Positions 1-8,361 are shown, counted from the stretch's first letter. The stretch is DNA of 14,223 nt from Deltaproteobacteria bacterium (GCA_009668925.1 SBEK01000108.1:1-14223); one strand, 5' to 3'. The notes: generated by a model from the sequence alone, not told the origin. Numbers and translations: made by a program.

Positions 1-32
1 TTTATATACTACATGTCGTATGCTATTCTATG

Positions 33-59
33 TTGACAGCCCGGTCTTTTCAGTATTAC
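33..59 (+). promoter_or_regulatory. Candidate promoter for the acyl-CoA ligase / LPS gene run
   Basis: A perfect TTGACA at 33-38 is followed after 15 bases by TATTAC at 54-59, a 4/6 match to the sigma-70 -10 box. The spacer is shorter than the preferred 17, and the 17-spaced hexamer (TTACAC at 56-61) is a poor -10. It would give an untranslated leader of about 145 bases before the gene at 214. This is the only promoter-like element I see in the first 213 bases; confidence is low. Confidence 0.3.
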
Positions 60-140
60 ACATCCCAAAGTTAACCCAAGCTTCCCGGGACACGGGATCG
101 GCTTTTTTCACTAAACGGTTTTGCAGGCCCTCGATCGTCT

Positions 141-160
141 GCAGCCGCTGGCAGCCGCTG
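141..160 (+). repeat. Perfect tandem duplication of a 10-mer
   Basis: GCAGCCGCTG occurs twice back to back, about 55 bases before the first gene. No function is evident. It lies in the untranslated leader of the acyl-CoA ligase if the candidate promoter at 33-59 is used. It may simply be a slippage duplication. Confidence 0.6.
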
Positions 161-213
161 CGAATACAACCGGGCAGGATCATCAAAACAGGAATCATTG
201 TTGAGGTAAGAAA

Positions 214-1848
214 ATGGAATATCCCTGGTTCAAGCATTATGCGCCGCACGTTCCCCCTGGACTGAATTATCCCGCTGCAACGCTTTACGGCTTTCTTGCC
301 GACACAGCGGCCAAGCATCCCGACGATTGCGCGATGACCTTCAATGATCAGGATACGACTTATGGCGATCTCGCCGGGAAAGTGGATCGCTTCGCCTTTA
401 TTTTGCAGCGGCAGGGGGTTCGCAAGGGTGACCGGGTTGCACTGATCCTGATCAATTCCCCAACATACGTGATATCTTTTTTCGCGCTGATGAAACTGGG
501 CGCCATTGCGGTTAACCTGAGTGTAGGAATTACAGGCGAGGAACTGGCCGCGTGCCTCAATAATGCGGGTGCAAAGATGGCAATCACGCTGGATCTGTTT
601 GCCGGAAACTTATACCAGATTGTCGCGAAGACTCCGGTGAAGGGCGTCATTCTTCATTCTGTCTTCGGATTGGAGAAGAAGCTTCCTGCCGAACCCGGGA
701 CGCCCGCCCCGCAGGTGTATGCGGATTTGATGAACCAGGTTTCGGCAGTCCTTGAAGAGAGGGTTGAGGTCCGGCCCGGGGATGTGGCGGTGCTGCAGTA
801 TACCAGCGGCTCCACCGGAACGCCCAAGGCCGCGACGCTGACGCATGCGGGCCTGGTGGCGAGCGTTTACCAGTCCGACGCCTGGATGGGCGTCAAAGGC
901 GGGCAAAACGGCGCCGTCTTGTGCGTGATCCCGTTCTTTCATGTTTTTGGTCTCACAGCCTGTCTGCTGGTTTCAGTTCTTAAGGGCTACCGAATGCTGC
1001 TGCTGCCGCGGATGGACGCGATGGATATCCTCTCCCTTACCAAAATGATGGAAGCCTACCGGCCGATTTCCTTTCCGGCGGTCCCCAGCCTCTGGAGTGC
1101 GATTTTGTCCCTGCCCGATGATAGGGCCCGCGAATTGTTGTCTTCCGTCATCGTGGCGACGAGCGGCGGAGCCCCCGTGCCCGTCGCCCTGCATGAGCGT
1201 TACGCACAGTTGACCGGCAAGAGAATGATGGAGGCTTACGGACTTTCCGAAGCCTCTTCGGCGGCGTTGATGACGCCTTACCCGGCGGGCGCTCCCGCGG
1301 GATCCATCGGTATCCCGCTTCCGGACACCCGGGCGAAGATCATGGATATTGAAACGGGACAAAAAGAATGTGCCCCCGGAGAAATAGGCGAATTGGTTGT
1401 GAAGGGTCCGCAAATCATGCGGGGCTACTGGAATAATGATGAGCTTACTTCGGCCGTTCTTCGCGACGGCTGGTTCTTCACCCGCGACCTGGCGCGCACG
1501 GACGATGACGGGTTTTTCTATCTGGTGGACCGAAAAGACGATATGATCATCTCCAAGGGGTTCAATGTGTACCCCGGCCAGATCGAAGACGTTCTTAAGC
1601 AACATCCCAAAGTCAAGGATGCGGCCGCGATCGGCGTTGACGACCGGCTTAAAGGACAGGTGATCGTCGCCGTCGTGGCCCTGAAAGAAGGCGTGGAGGC
1701 GCAAAAGGAGGAATTGCTCTCTTACTGCAAGGACCGTTTGCCCGACTATCGCGTCCCCAGAACCATTCTGATCCGGGCGGACATTCCCCGTGATCCCGCG
1801 GGGAAACTTTTGCGGCGGATATTGCGGCGGGATGTAACGGATGCCTGA
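214..1848 (+). CDS. Fatty-acyl-CoA ligase (AMP-forming, ANL superfamily)
   Basis: A 544-residue acyl-activating enzyme that would adenylate a carboxylic acid with ATP and transfer the acyl group to CoA. The superfamily cores are all visible: P-loop YTSGSTGTPK at 196-205, the A5 motif EAYGLSEAS near 340-348, the A7 region GWFFTRDLARTD at 419-430, the hinge VDRKDDMIISKGFNVYPGQIE at 438-458, and the catalytic lysine K531 in PAGKLLRR. The usual TGD of A7 is TRD here, with the ribose-binding Asp kept. There is no signal peptide, so it is cytoplasmic. The ATG at 214 has GAGGT six bases upstream. The length suits a medium- or long-chain fatty acid ligase, but chain length cannot be read from sequence. 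The gene is followed after 79 bases by hldD with no obvious terminator, so co-transcription with the LPS genes is plausible. The family call is secure, the substrate is not. Confidence 0.92.
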   Translation: MEYPWFKHYAPHVPPGLNYPAATLYGFLADTAAKHPDDCAMTFNDQDTTYGDLAGKVDRFAFILQRQGVRKGDRVALILINSPTYVISFFALMKLGAIAVNLSVGITGEELAACLNNAGAKMAITLDLFAGNLYQIVAKTPVKGVILHSVFGLEKKLPAEPGTPAPQVYADLMNQVSAVLEERVEVRPGDVAVLQYTSGSTGTPKAATLTHAGLVASVYQSDAWMGVKGGQNGAVLCVIPFFHVFGLTACLLVSVLKGYRMLLLPRMDAMDILSLTKMMEAYRPISFPAVPSLWSAILSLPDDRARELLSSVIVATSGGAPVPVALHERYAQLTGKRMMEAYGLSEASSAALMTPYPAGAPAGSIGIPLPDTRAKIMDIETGQKECAPGEIGELVVKGPQIMRGYWNNDELTSAVLRDGWFFTRDLARTDDDGFFYLVDRKDDMIISKGFNVYPGQIEDVLKQHPKVKDAAAIGVDDRLKGQVIVAVVALKEGVEAQKEELLSYCKDRLPDYRVPRTILIRADIPRDPAGKLLRRILRRDVTDA

Positions 1849-1927
1849 GATCCGGTTTTCCTGATTGACACCGGCGTTCATTCGGTATTACTTAACATCG
1901 GGAATTTCATTTCAAGGAGCGCGTTTC

Positions 1928-2905
1928 ATGATTATCATAACGGGCGGCGCGGGATTTATCGGCAGCGCCTTTGTAGGAAAACTGAATGCCGAGGGCATAA
2001 GCGACGTCATCATTGTCGACCGTCTGGGGTCTTCCGATAAATGGAAGAATCTGGTGAACCTGAAATTTGCCGACTATAAGCACAAGGACGACTTTTACCG
2101 CATGATCCGCGACGACACGATTTCGTTTGACGTGAGCGCCGTCATTCATATGGGCGCATGTTCATCGACGACTGAGCGCGATGCGGACTATCTCTGGAAC
2201 AATAATTTTGTTTACACGCGGACGCTCGCCGAATGGTCGCTTCAGCGCGGCATCCGGTTCATCTATGCCAGTTCCGCCGCAACCTATGGGGACGGCACAC
2301 AGGGGTTCTCCGACGATCATTCCCGGATCGAAGCTCTCCAGCCGATCAACATGTACGGCTACTCCAAGCAGCTGTTCGATTTATGGGTTCTGCGGCAAAA
2401 ATTGGAAAAGCAGGTCGCGGGCGTCAAATTTTTCAATGTCTTCGGCCCCAATGAATATCATAAGGACGACATGACGAGCGTGATCTTCAAGGCGTATCAT
2501 CAGATTCGGCAGACCGGCCGCGTAAAATTATTCAAATCCTATCTGCCGCAGTACCCCGACGGCGGACAGATGCGCGATTTCGTTTATGTGAAGGATTGTG
2601 TGAACGTCCTGTGGTGGCTCTTGCAGAACCCGTCCGCGAACGGCATCTTCAATCTGGGGACCGGAAAAGCCAGGACCTGGAATGATCTGATCCAGGCCGT
2701 TTTTACTGCTATGGCCGTCGACCCGGATATCGCCTACATTGAAATGCCCGAGTCGCTGCGCAACCAGTACCAGTATTTTACCGAGGCCGAAATGGACAAG
2801 CTCAGTGCCGCGGGCTGTCCGGTGAACTTTTCGTCTCTCGAGGATTCGGTGGCGGACTATGTGGTGAATTACCTGCAAAAGCCCGATCCTTATCTGGGGA
2901 GATGA
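1928..2905 (+). CDS. hldD: ADP-L-glycero-D-manno-heptose 6-epimerase
   Basis: A 325-residue NADP-dependent short-chain epimerase of the extended SDR family. It converts ADP-D-glycero-D-manno-heptose to the L-glycero form, the last step in making the heptose donor for the LPS inner core. Visible are the nucleotide-binding GGAGFIG at 6-12, VDRL at 30-33, SSAATYG around 115-121, the catalytic Y143-x3-K147 (YGYSK), GPNEYHKDDM at 173-182 holding the second family-typical lysine K179, and DGGQMRDFVYVKD at 211-223. The start at 1928 is chosen because AAGGAG lies 8 bases upstream and because MIIITGG begins the Rossmann strand directly; the frame is open back to 1865, but the extra 21 residues have no counterpart in the family. 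The stop codon overlaps an ATG in the next frame (ATGA), which ties it tightly to kdsB. Confidence 0.95.
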   Translation: MIIITGGAGFIGSAFVGKLNAEGISDVIIVDRLGSSDKWKNLVNLKFADYKHKDDFYRMIRDDTISFDVSAVIHMGACSSTTERDADYLWNNNFVYTRTLAEWSLQRGIRFIYASSAATYGDGTQGFSDDHSRIEALQPINMYGYSKQLFDLWVLRQKLEKQVAGVKFFNVFGPNEYHKDDMTSVIFKAYHQIRQTGRVKLFKSYLPQYPDGGQMRDFVYVKDCVNVLWWLLQNPSANGIFNLGTGKARTWNDLIQAVFTAMAVDPDIAYIEMPESLRNQYQYFTEAEMDKLSAAGCPVNFSSLEDSVADYVVNYLQKPDPYLGR

Positions 2906-2907
2906 AC

Positions 2908-3654
2908 ATGAAGAGAGACGTTGTTTGCATTATCCCCTCCCGGTATGAATCCAGCCGTTTTCCGGGGAAGCCTCTGGCCGACCTGTGCGGGAAGCCCATG
3001 ATTCAGCACGTCTATGAGCGGGTGGCCAGAGCCGGGGCCGTTCCCTATGTCGCCGTGGCGACCGACGATCAGCGCATCTATGATGCTGTAAGGAAATTTG
3101 GCGGCAATGCCGTGATGACGGCGGCGACGCATCGATCCGGGACGGACAGAATAGCGGAGGCCGTCTCGTCCCTGAATCTTTCCGCGGACGCCGTTGTCGT
3201 CAACATCCAGGGCGATCAGCCGATCTTTGAACCGATGCAGGTCGATGAAGTGATTGCCCCGCTTATTGCCGATGCCGGCATTGTGATGTCGACGCTTATT
3301 TATAAAATTATTCTGAATGAGGAAATCACGCATCCGCACGCCGTGAAAGTCGTCCTGGATCACCAGGGCTTTGCTCTGTATTTCTCCCGCGCGACTATTC
3401 CCTTTGTCCGCGACAAAAAGCTTCACGCCGACTACTACAAGCATCACGGTATTTATGCCTACCGCCGCGATTTTCTCGATGTCTTCACAAAACTTCCCGA
3501 AGGCAAACTGGAAAAATTGGAGGCCCTCGAACAGCTGCGCGCATTGGAGTACGGTTACAAAATCAAGTGTATCATCACAGCGCATGATTCCGTGGAAGTC
3601 GATAACCAGCAGGAACTTGACCGGGTGCGGAGCATTCTGTTGTCTCGGCAATGA
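2908..3654 (+). CDS. kdsB: CMP-Kdo synthetase (3-deoxy-manno-octulosonate cytidylyltransferase)
   Basis: A 248-residue cytidylyltransferase that activates Kdo with CTP to CMP-Kdo, the donor for joining Kdo to lipid A in the cytoplasm. The N-terminal IPSRYESSRFPGKPL (9-23) is the nucleotide-binding signature, followed by HRSGTDRIAEA, NIQGDQP, HHGIYAYRR, LEALEQLRALEYG and HDSVEVDNQQELD, all characteristic of KdsB, at the usual length. Two starts compete. The ATG at 2902 overlaps the hldD stop but sits right against the GGGGAG at 2896-2901. The ATG at 2908 is six bases from it and gives the canonical MKRDVVCIIP start, so I chose 2908. Its partner hldD makes the other inner-core sugar precursor, so the pair is an LPS-core supply unit. 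Function is secure; the start is less so. Confidence 0.95.
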   Translation: MKRDVVCIIPSRYESSRFPGKPLADLCGKPMIQHVYERVARAGAVPYVAVATDDQRIYDAVRKFGGNAVMTAATHRSGTDRIAEAVSSLNLSADAVVVNIQGDQPIFEPMQVDEVIAPLIADAGIVMSTLIYKIILNEEITHPHAVKVVLDHQGFALYFSRATIPFVRDKKLHADYYKHHGIYAYRRDFLDVFTKLPEGKLEKLEALEQLRALEYGYKIKCIITAHDSVEVDNQQELDRVRSILLSRQ

Positions 3655-3690
3655 GCCCGACAAGCAGTGACGTCCATCTCGGGAGTCTCG

Positions 3691-4548
3691 ATGAGTCCGC
3701 ACAAGAGAATTATTTTACTCATTTCCATTATGGCGATGACCGCTCTGGTCGTCGAATCGATCACCGTTGCCCTGCTCTACGAGACGGCGCTCAATGAACA
3801 AAAAGAAATTCTCCGCCATATCGTGACCAGCCAGGCGCGCCTGATCGAAGCCGTTTCCCGGTTTGATCGCGTTCACAGCCCGGATTATGCAGGCGGCGCG
3901 GCCCAGGCGACGTTAAGCCAGATTATGGATGCGCATTTCCACTACAAAGGATTTGGCGATACGGGCGAGTTTGCACTGACCCAGCGGCAAGGCGATCATA
4001 TTGTTTTCATATTGAGTCATCGCCATCATGATATCTATCAGCTCAAGCCGGTGCCTTTCCATTCAAAACTGGCGGAACCTTCGCGTTTCGCGCTTATGGG
4101 GAAATCAGGGACGATTGTCGGCCTCGACTACCGTGGCGTCGAAGTGCTGGCCGCTTACGAGCCGGTTCAGGGATTGAATTGGGGCATCGTCGCGAAGGTG
4201 GACATGGCGGAAATGCGGGCGCCTTTCGTCAAGGCGGCTATTATTTCCGCCATTTTGGGTATGCTGGCCATTATCGTGGGAACGGTCATTTTCATCCGGC
4301 TGACGAATCCGCTGATCGAACGCCTGAACAGGACCGTTCACGAACTGGAAGAAGCCCTGGATAACGTCAACCGCCTGAGCGGTCTGCTGCCCATTTGCGC
4401 TTCCTGCAAGAAAATACGGGATGATCGGGGGTATTGGACGCAGATCGAATCTTATATCCGGGAACATTCCGAAGCGGAATTCAGCCACAGCATCTGTCCC
4501 GAGTGCGTACGGAAACTCTATGGGGACTTGGGAAAAAATAAATCCTAG
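3691..4548 (+). CDS. Orphan membrane sensor: Cache-like domain plus four-cysteine C-terminal module
   Basis: A 285-residue membrane protein. Residues 6-28 form a first membrane helix, about 40-175 a periplasmic region with Cache-type features (GDTGEFAL, GKSGTIVGLDYRGVEVLAAYEPV, LNWGIVAKVD), and about 181-203 a second helix. A short amphipathic, probably coiled-coil stretch (207-231) follows, then a compact tail with C236-x2-C239 and C269-x2-C272. No histidine kinase, GGDEF, EAL or methyl-accepting domain follows, so how a signal would be passed on is unknown. The tail (LLPICASCKKIRDDRGYW, then SHSICPECVRKLY) is a module I recognise from the C-termini of many PAS and receiver proteins of anaerobic Proteobacteria; zinc binding is my inference from the cysteine spacing. 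The ATG at 3691 is preferred over a GTG at 3667 because GGGAG lies 5 bases before it. It starts 36 bases after kdsB and may be its co-transcribed last gene. Confidence 0.75.
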   Translation: MSPHKRIILLISIMAMTALVVESITVALLYETALNEQKEILRHIVTSQARLIEAVSRFDRVHSPDYAGGAAQATLSQIMDAHFHYKGFGDTGEFALTQRQGDHIVFILSHRHHDIYQLKPVPFHSKLAEPSRFALMGKSGTIVGLDYRGVEVLAAYEPVQGLNWGIVAKVDMAEMRAPFVKAAIISAILGMLAIIVGTVIFIRLTNPLIERLNRTVHELEEALDNVNRLSGLLPICASCKKIRDDRGYWTQIESYIREHSEAEFSHSICPECVRKLYGDLGKNKS

Positions 4549-4571
4549 CTGTTTTGGCCGGATCACGCCGG

Positions 4572-6464
4572 CTACTTCAAGATAAGGCGAATGGGTGCCG
4601 GAGGGACAAACTCCCCGGGCTGGGCACTGATCTTCGTCGAAAAAACTTCGCATCCGTCGGCTTCGACGGCCAGTTCATATTCACCCGCGGGTACGTCGAA
4701 GAAGGCAAAAGAATTCTTGTAAGCAAAATCCCGGGAGGCCAGAAATGTCGCCAGGACTTCTCTGTCATGCATCCCGTCCGCAGGCGCCAGCGATCGGGAA
4801 ACACCCTGTCCGGCGAGCTTGATGGAACGAATTTTTACATGTTTCGGCAATTCTTTATAGAACCCCCAGAAGCTGTCATCCGTGGCCGTTGTCGCGTAGA
4901 TAAAATTCGCCACCATGCCCTGCGGCTTTAAAGTAAATTTGGCATCAGCGATCTGTCCCGCTTTAATATCCAGGGTGATATGATCCGGTTCGGTTTTAAA
5001 GCCGAGGGCGCAGAGACTGACATCATATTTCTTGGGAACGATGGCTCCTGTTTCCTGCTGCGGCTTAAAAGGATTGATTTTAAGCTGCGTTTCCCGTTCG
5101 CGCGTTCCGGACGGAGCCAGAACGAGAGACATCTGCGAAGGAATTTTTACATGGGGCGGCTGAAAGGCATGCTCAACATTCAGATATCCTTTGGAGCGAA
5201 CGTACGTTTTGTCCTTGTTTGCTTCCACGGCGGCCAAAACGGCTTTGAAGTGAGTCATCATTTCCGGACTGGAAAGAATACTGACATGGTCTTCATTCAG
5301 GCCCGTCACCTTCAGGGCGTCCGCCTGTGCCCGGGAATCCAGCATACTTTCCAGAGTAACCGTATTGTCGTTGTTTTGCCGGAACAGACTGCCGCCGCCC
5401 TTGTGACCGAAAAACAAATAGTAGCGAATCGCGGGGTCGATCTTCGTAGCGAAGATCCGTTTGATGAATTCGCTGTTCGGATCCATATCCTTCCAGCTGG
5501 GGATCACCGCCGGAGAGGTTTCCACGCCCGTCTTGGCCCGTGCCTCTCCACCCCAGGGCGTCGAGATGGAAACAAAAAGTTTTATGGAATCCGTGAAGGC
5601 GTTATTTTCGATGATGGCGGAACGGGATACGAGTCCGCCCATGCTGTGCGCGACGATATACAAAGATTCAAACTCGAATTTCCGGTGCAGTTCATAGATT
5701 TTGGATTGCAGAAGGAATGACAGGGTGTCCAGACGGGCGCCGGAAGGATAGTAAAAAATCCAGGGCTGATACCGTGATCGATCAATGGTGTTGATAAAAT
5801 AGCGCCAATCCTGCGGTGATCCTGCGGCCCCATGCACGAAAAGAAGTGGTATTTTCTTGGAATCGTATCGTTCCAGAAAAGCAATATTGCAGCCGGTTTT
5901 CTTGAAAAATTCCAGCGGCGCCCAAAAACCGCTGAGTCCATTTTCAGCGGAAAAGGCCGGATCGTCAAGGTTGGCCAGAGCGCCCGCTGATGTCGGTGGT
6001 TTTCTTTTGCCGCCTGAAAATTCCAGCAGCATCTGGGTCAGCGACGAAGCCGGCTCCTTGGTCTGCGGTGCCAGAACCATATCCAATCCGACGATGACTC
6101 CGCCCATCTGTGCTTTTACTTTATGGGGCTTTCCGTGATAAGCCGCCAATTCTCCCCGATCGTAAGAGAAAGATGCATTACTGTCCTCAAAAGCAAATAT
6201 CTCATAGGTTCCTTCCTGGACCAGCATTTCATATTGTCCGGGCTCCGACAACACGGCATAATCGGCAATCTTCAAAACGCCGTCGGACATACTGTAAGCC
6301 AAGACGACAACGGGTTTTTTGAGCGGTGAATTGCTCACGACTTCACCCATAAGCAAACAGGAATCCTTGGAAATCTTCACATCTTCCCGCAGTTTGAAGA
6401 GCGCGCAGCCGCTCAGATTCAAGAGAAACGTAAGAAGGACGCAGAGACTGATATACTTTCTCAT
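4572..6464 (-). CDS. Lipoprotein with alpha/beta-hydrolase (lipase/esterase-like) domain
   Basis: A 630-residue predicted lipoprotein. It has a short basic start, a hydrophobic segment and a lipobox LSGC with the lipidated cysteine at residue 20, so it should be membrane-anchored and face the periplasm or cell surface. About 30-135 looks like a beta-rich carboxypeptidase-regulatory-type domain (GQYEMLVQEGTYEIFAFED). About 180-415 is an alpha/beta hydrolase: FVHGAAGS near 209-216 (oxyanion loop), nucleophile S274 in AHSMGG, a likely acid D366 in NDNTVTLES and a likely H393 in NEDHVSIL. Ala replaces the first Gly of GxSxG, as in many class-2-like lipases. The last 200 residues look beta-rich and unassigned, with another GEYELAVEADG turn. 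The start at 6464 is chosen because it begins the signal peptide; an upstream in-frame GTG-type start at 6506 would bury it. It converges on the sensor gene, 23 bases apart. The substrate is unknown. Confidence 0.8.
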   Translation of the reverse strand: MRKYISLCVLLTFLLNLSGCALFKLREDVKISKDSCLLMGEVVSNSPLKKPVVVLAYSMSDGVLKIADYAVLSEPGQYEMLVQEGTYEIFAFEDSNASFSYDRGELAAYHGKPHKVKAQMGGVIVGLDMVLAPQTKEPASSLTQMLLEFSGGKRKPPTSAGALANLDDPAFSAENGLSGFWAPLEFFKKTGCNIAFLERYDSKKIPLLFVHGAAGSPQDWRYFINTIDRSRYQPWIFYYPSGARLDTLSFLLQSKIYELHRKFEFESLYIVAHSMGGLVSRSAIIENNAFTDSIKLFVSISTPWGGEARAKTGVETSPAVIPSWKDMDPNSEFIKRIFATKIDPAIRYYLFFGHKGGGSLFRQNNDNTVTLESMLDSRAQADALKVTGLNEDHVSILSSPEMMTHFKAVLAAVEANKDKTYVRSKGYLNVEHAFQPPHVKIPSQMSLVLAPSGTRERETQLKINPFKPQQETGAIVPKKYDVSLCALGFKTEPDHITLDIKAGQIADAKFTLKPQGMVANFIYATTATDDSFWGFYKELPKHVKIRSIKLAGQGVSRSLAPADGMHDREVLATFLASRDFAYKNSFAFFDVPAGEYELAVEADGCEVFSTKISAQPGEFVPPAPIRLILK

Positions 6465-6524
6465 AGAGGGAACCTTTCTTCTTAAGGGAAATCCGTCTTT
6501 CACCACTGTCCTGATTTGGGCACA

Positions 6525-6553
6525 AAGTTACCAGAATTGAAAAAGGGATTCAA
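6525..6553 (-). promoter_or_regulatory. Candidate promoter for the lipoprotein hydrolase gene
   Basis: On the minus strand TTGAAT (6553-6548) is separated by exactly 17 bases from TAACTT (6530-6525). The -35 matches 5/6 and the -10 only 3/6. The position gives a leader of about 50 bases before the ATG at 6464. The 235-base gap from ilvD makes an own promoter reasonable, but the -10 is weak. Confidence 0.3.
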
Positions 6554-6609
6554 CGCGAATTATTAGAAGAAAGACCGCGGCTGAGGGCGGACAACTCCCG
6601 TTGTCGCAG

Positions 6610-6672
6610 AACCGCCGGAAAGGGCAGACCGATGGAAGAAACAGTCAACCTCCTGGAGAGGCAGGCCGATGG
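6610..6672. repeat. Two imperfect direct repeats in the ilvD-lipoprotein gap
   Basis: A 26-base unit at 6610-6635 recurs at 6647-6672 with 20 of 26 bases identical and a 37-base period; the best-kept part is GGCAG(A/G)CCGATGG. An inverted pair GGAAAGG (6617-6623) and CCTTTCC (6678-6684) brackets most of it. The region is GC-rich and unlike the A/T-rich stretch next to the lipoprotein promoter. No good ribosome-binding site or protein family was seen on either strand. It may be a dispersed intergenic repeat, or the mRNA 3' end of the ilv operon. Confidence 0.45.
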
Positions 6673-6699
6673 TGACGCCTTTCCAGAAGGTTGCCGGAT

Positions 6700-8361
6700 C
6701 TAATCCTTAAAAATAGCGCCGGTCGAAGCGGACGTTACCAGTTTGGCATAGCGCGACAGATAGCCGGTGGTAATCGCCGGTTTTCGAGGCTTCAGGGCTT
6801 TCCGGCGCTTTGCCAGTTCCGTGTCGCTGACTTTCAACGTCAGTGATTTGGCCGGCATGTCAATGGCGATGATGTCGCCTTCTTTGACCAGGGCGATCGG
6901 ACCGCCTTCCGCAGCTTCCGGTGAGATATGGCCGATGGCCGCGCCCTGTGTGCCGCCGCTGAAGCGTCCGTCCGTCAGGAGCGCGACGGTCTTATCCAAT
7001 CCCATGCCGACAATGGCGGACGTGGGCGAGAGCATTTCGCGCATGCCCGGGCCGCCTTTGGGGCCTTCATAGCGGATCACCACGATATCTCCCGGCTTGA
7101 TTTTTCCGGCAAGGATGGCGGAAATGGCGTCATCCTCGCAGTCAAACACGCGGGCCCTGCCTTCATTGACCTGCATCGCCTGCGCAACGGCGGATTGTTT
7201 GACCACGGCGCCGTCCGGCGCCAGGTTTCCGCGCAAAACGGCAATGCCGCCCTGCGGGGAATAGGGGGTCATAAGCGGCCGGATGACATCCTCATTTAGC
7301 ACCCGGGCCGTCCTGATATTGTCGCCTACGGACTTTCCGGTAACCGTCAGGGCCTTCCGATCAATGACGCCCAGCGTCGCGATGACTTTCATGAGCGCCT
7401 GGATCCCGCCTGCGGCATCGAAATCTTCAATATGATGGTGCCCGGCGGGACTCAACTTGCAGAGATTCGGCGTGCGTCCGCTTAGCTTGTTGAAGAGATC
7501 CAAATCAAGTGTGATACCGGCTTCGTGAGCAATCGCCGGGATATGCAAAACCGTGTTCGTGGAACACCCGAGCGCCATATCGACGGCCATCGCGTTTTTA
7601 AAAGCGGCCAGCGTTGCGATGTCGCGGGGTCGGATATTTTTTTTGAGCAGATCCATAATTTTCATGCCCGCGTGTTTGGCCAGTCTGTGACGCGCGGCAA
7701 AAACGGCCGGAATGGTGCCGTTGCCGGGCAATCCCAGACCCAGCGCCTCCGTGACGCAGTTCATGGAATTGGCCGTGTACATGCCGGAACAGGACCCGCA
7801 GCCGGGGCAGGCGCAGTCTTCGAGTTGCCTCAATTCTTCCAGGGTCATCTTCTTGGCTTTGACCGCTCCGACGCCTTCGAACACCGAGATCAGGTCGACG
7901 GGTCGATCCTGATACTTTCCCGCCAGCATGGGCCCTCCGCTGATAAAGATGCAGGGAATGTTGAGCCTGAGCGCCGCCATGAGCATTCCGGGGATGATTT
8001 TGTCGCAGTTGGGAATAAAAACCAGCGCGTCAAAAGGATGCGCCGTCGCCATAATTTCAATGGAGTCGGCGATCAGTTCACGGCTGGCGAGCGAATACTT
8101 CATGCCCGCATGATTCATGGCAATGCCGTCGCATACGCCGATGACGGGAAATTCAATCGGCGTGCCGCCGGACATCCGAATCCCCGCCTTGACATCCTCG
8201 GTGATCAAATCCAGATGGATGTGACCGGGAATAATTTCGTTGGCGGAGTTTACCACCCCGATGAGCGGTCTTACGATTTCTTCATCCGTATAGCCCATCG
8301 CTTTAAAGAGTGAGCGGTGCGGTGCGCGCTCCAATCCTTTTTTCATGAGATCGCTTCTCAT
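6700..8361 (-). CDS. ilvD: Dihydroxy-acid dehydratase
   Basis: A 553-residue iron-sulfur dehydratase that converts 2,3-dihydroxyisovalerate and 2,3-dihydroxy-3-methylvalerate to the 2-oxo acids that precede valine/leucine and isoleucine. Seen: NCDKIIPGM with cluster cysteine C119, [18 protein letters not shown] at 185-202, [11 protein letters not shown], and DGRFSGG with the family catalytic serine at about residue 468. The N-terminal site that is Cys in known [2Fe-2S] enzymes is Gly in NEIIPGH (41-47), which resembles the E. coli-type enzyme thought to carry an oxygen-sensitive [4Fe-4S] cluster; that assignment is inference. The ATG at 8361 is chosen because AGGAGA lies six bases upstream and MRSDLMKKG matches the family; the open frame back to 8448 runs into a repeat. 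It is the last gene of the ilv run, 209 bases after ilvC, a gap that contains a hairpin and a palindromic repeat. Confidence 0.95.
   Translation of the reverse strand: MRSDLMKKGLERAPHRSLFKAMGYTDEEIVRPLIGVVNSANEIIPGHIHLDLITEDVKAGIRMSGGTPIEFPVIGVCDGIAMNHAGMKYSLASRELIADSIEIMATAHPFDALVFIPNCDKIIPGMLMAALRLNIPCIFISGGPMLAGKYQDRPVDLISVFEGVGAVKAKKMTLEELRQLEDCACPGCGSCSGMYTANSMNCVTEALGLGLPGNGTIPAVFAARHRLAKHAGMKIMDLLKKNIRPRDIATLAAFKNAMAVDMALGCSTNTVLHIPAIAHEAGITLDLDLFNKLSGRTPNLCKLSPAGHHHIEDFDAAGGIQALMKVIATLGVIDRKALTVTGKSVGDNIRTARVLNEDVIRPLMTPYSPQGGIAVLRGNLAPDGAVVKQSAVAQAMQVNEGRARVFDCEDDAISAILAGKIKPGDIVVIRYEGPKGGPGMREMLSPTSAIVGMGLDKTVALLTDGRFSGGTQGAAIGHISPEAAEGGPIALVKEGDIIAIDMPAKSLTLKVSDTELAKRRKALKPRKPAITTGYLSRYAKLVTSASTGAIFKD

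Noticed and set aside
90..108. CCCG-GGACA-CGGG hairpin followed by a T-run near the left edge, considered as a terminator of an upstream gene.
   Set aside because: The stem is only 4-5 bp and five bases separate it from the T-run; there is no gene upstream in the window to assign it to.
28..318. Possible minus-strand gene of 96 codons at the left edge.
   Set aside because: It overlaps the start of the acyl-CoA ligase, shows no family features and has no convincing ribosome-binding site.
973..1881. Long open frame (302 codons) on the minus strand inside the acyl-CoA ligase gene.
   Set aside because: It is antisense to a clearly conserved enzyme, has no recognisable domain, and its composition is that of a reading-frame shadow. 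Similar antisense frames over ilvC (8406-9644) and ilvD (7525-8313) were rejected for the same reason.
4555..4574. GCCGG-ATCACG-CCGGC inverted repeat between the converging sensor and lipoprotein genes, considered as a bidirectional terminator.
   Set aside because: The core stem is only 5 bp (7 with flanking pairs), neither strand has a T-tract after it, and it overlaps the lipoprotein stop codon.
6543..6699. Possible small protein or known riboswitch in the ilvD-lipoprotein gap.
   Set aside because: Short frames exist but without start and ribosome-site support, and the bases do not match the glycine, cobalamin or c-di-GMP riboswitch cores I know.
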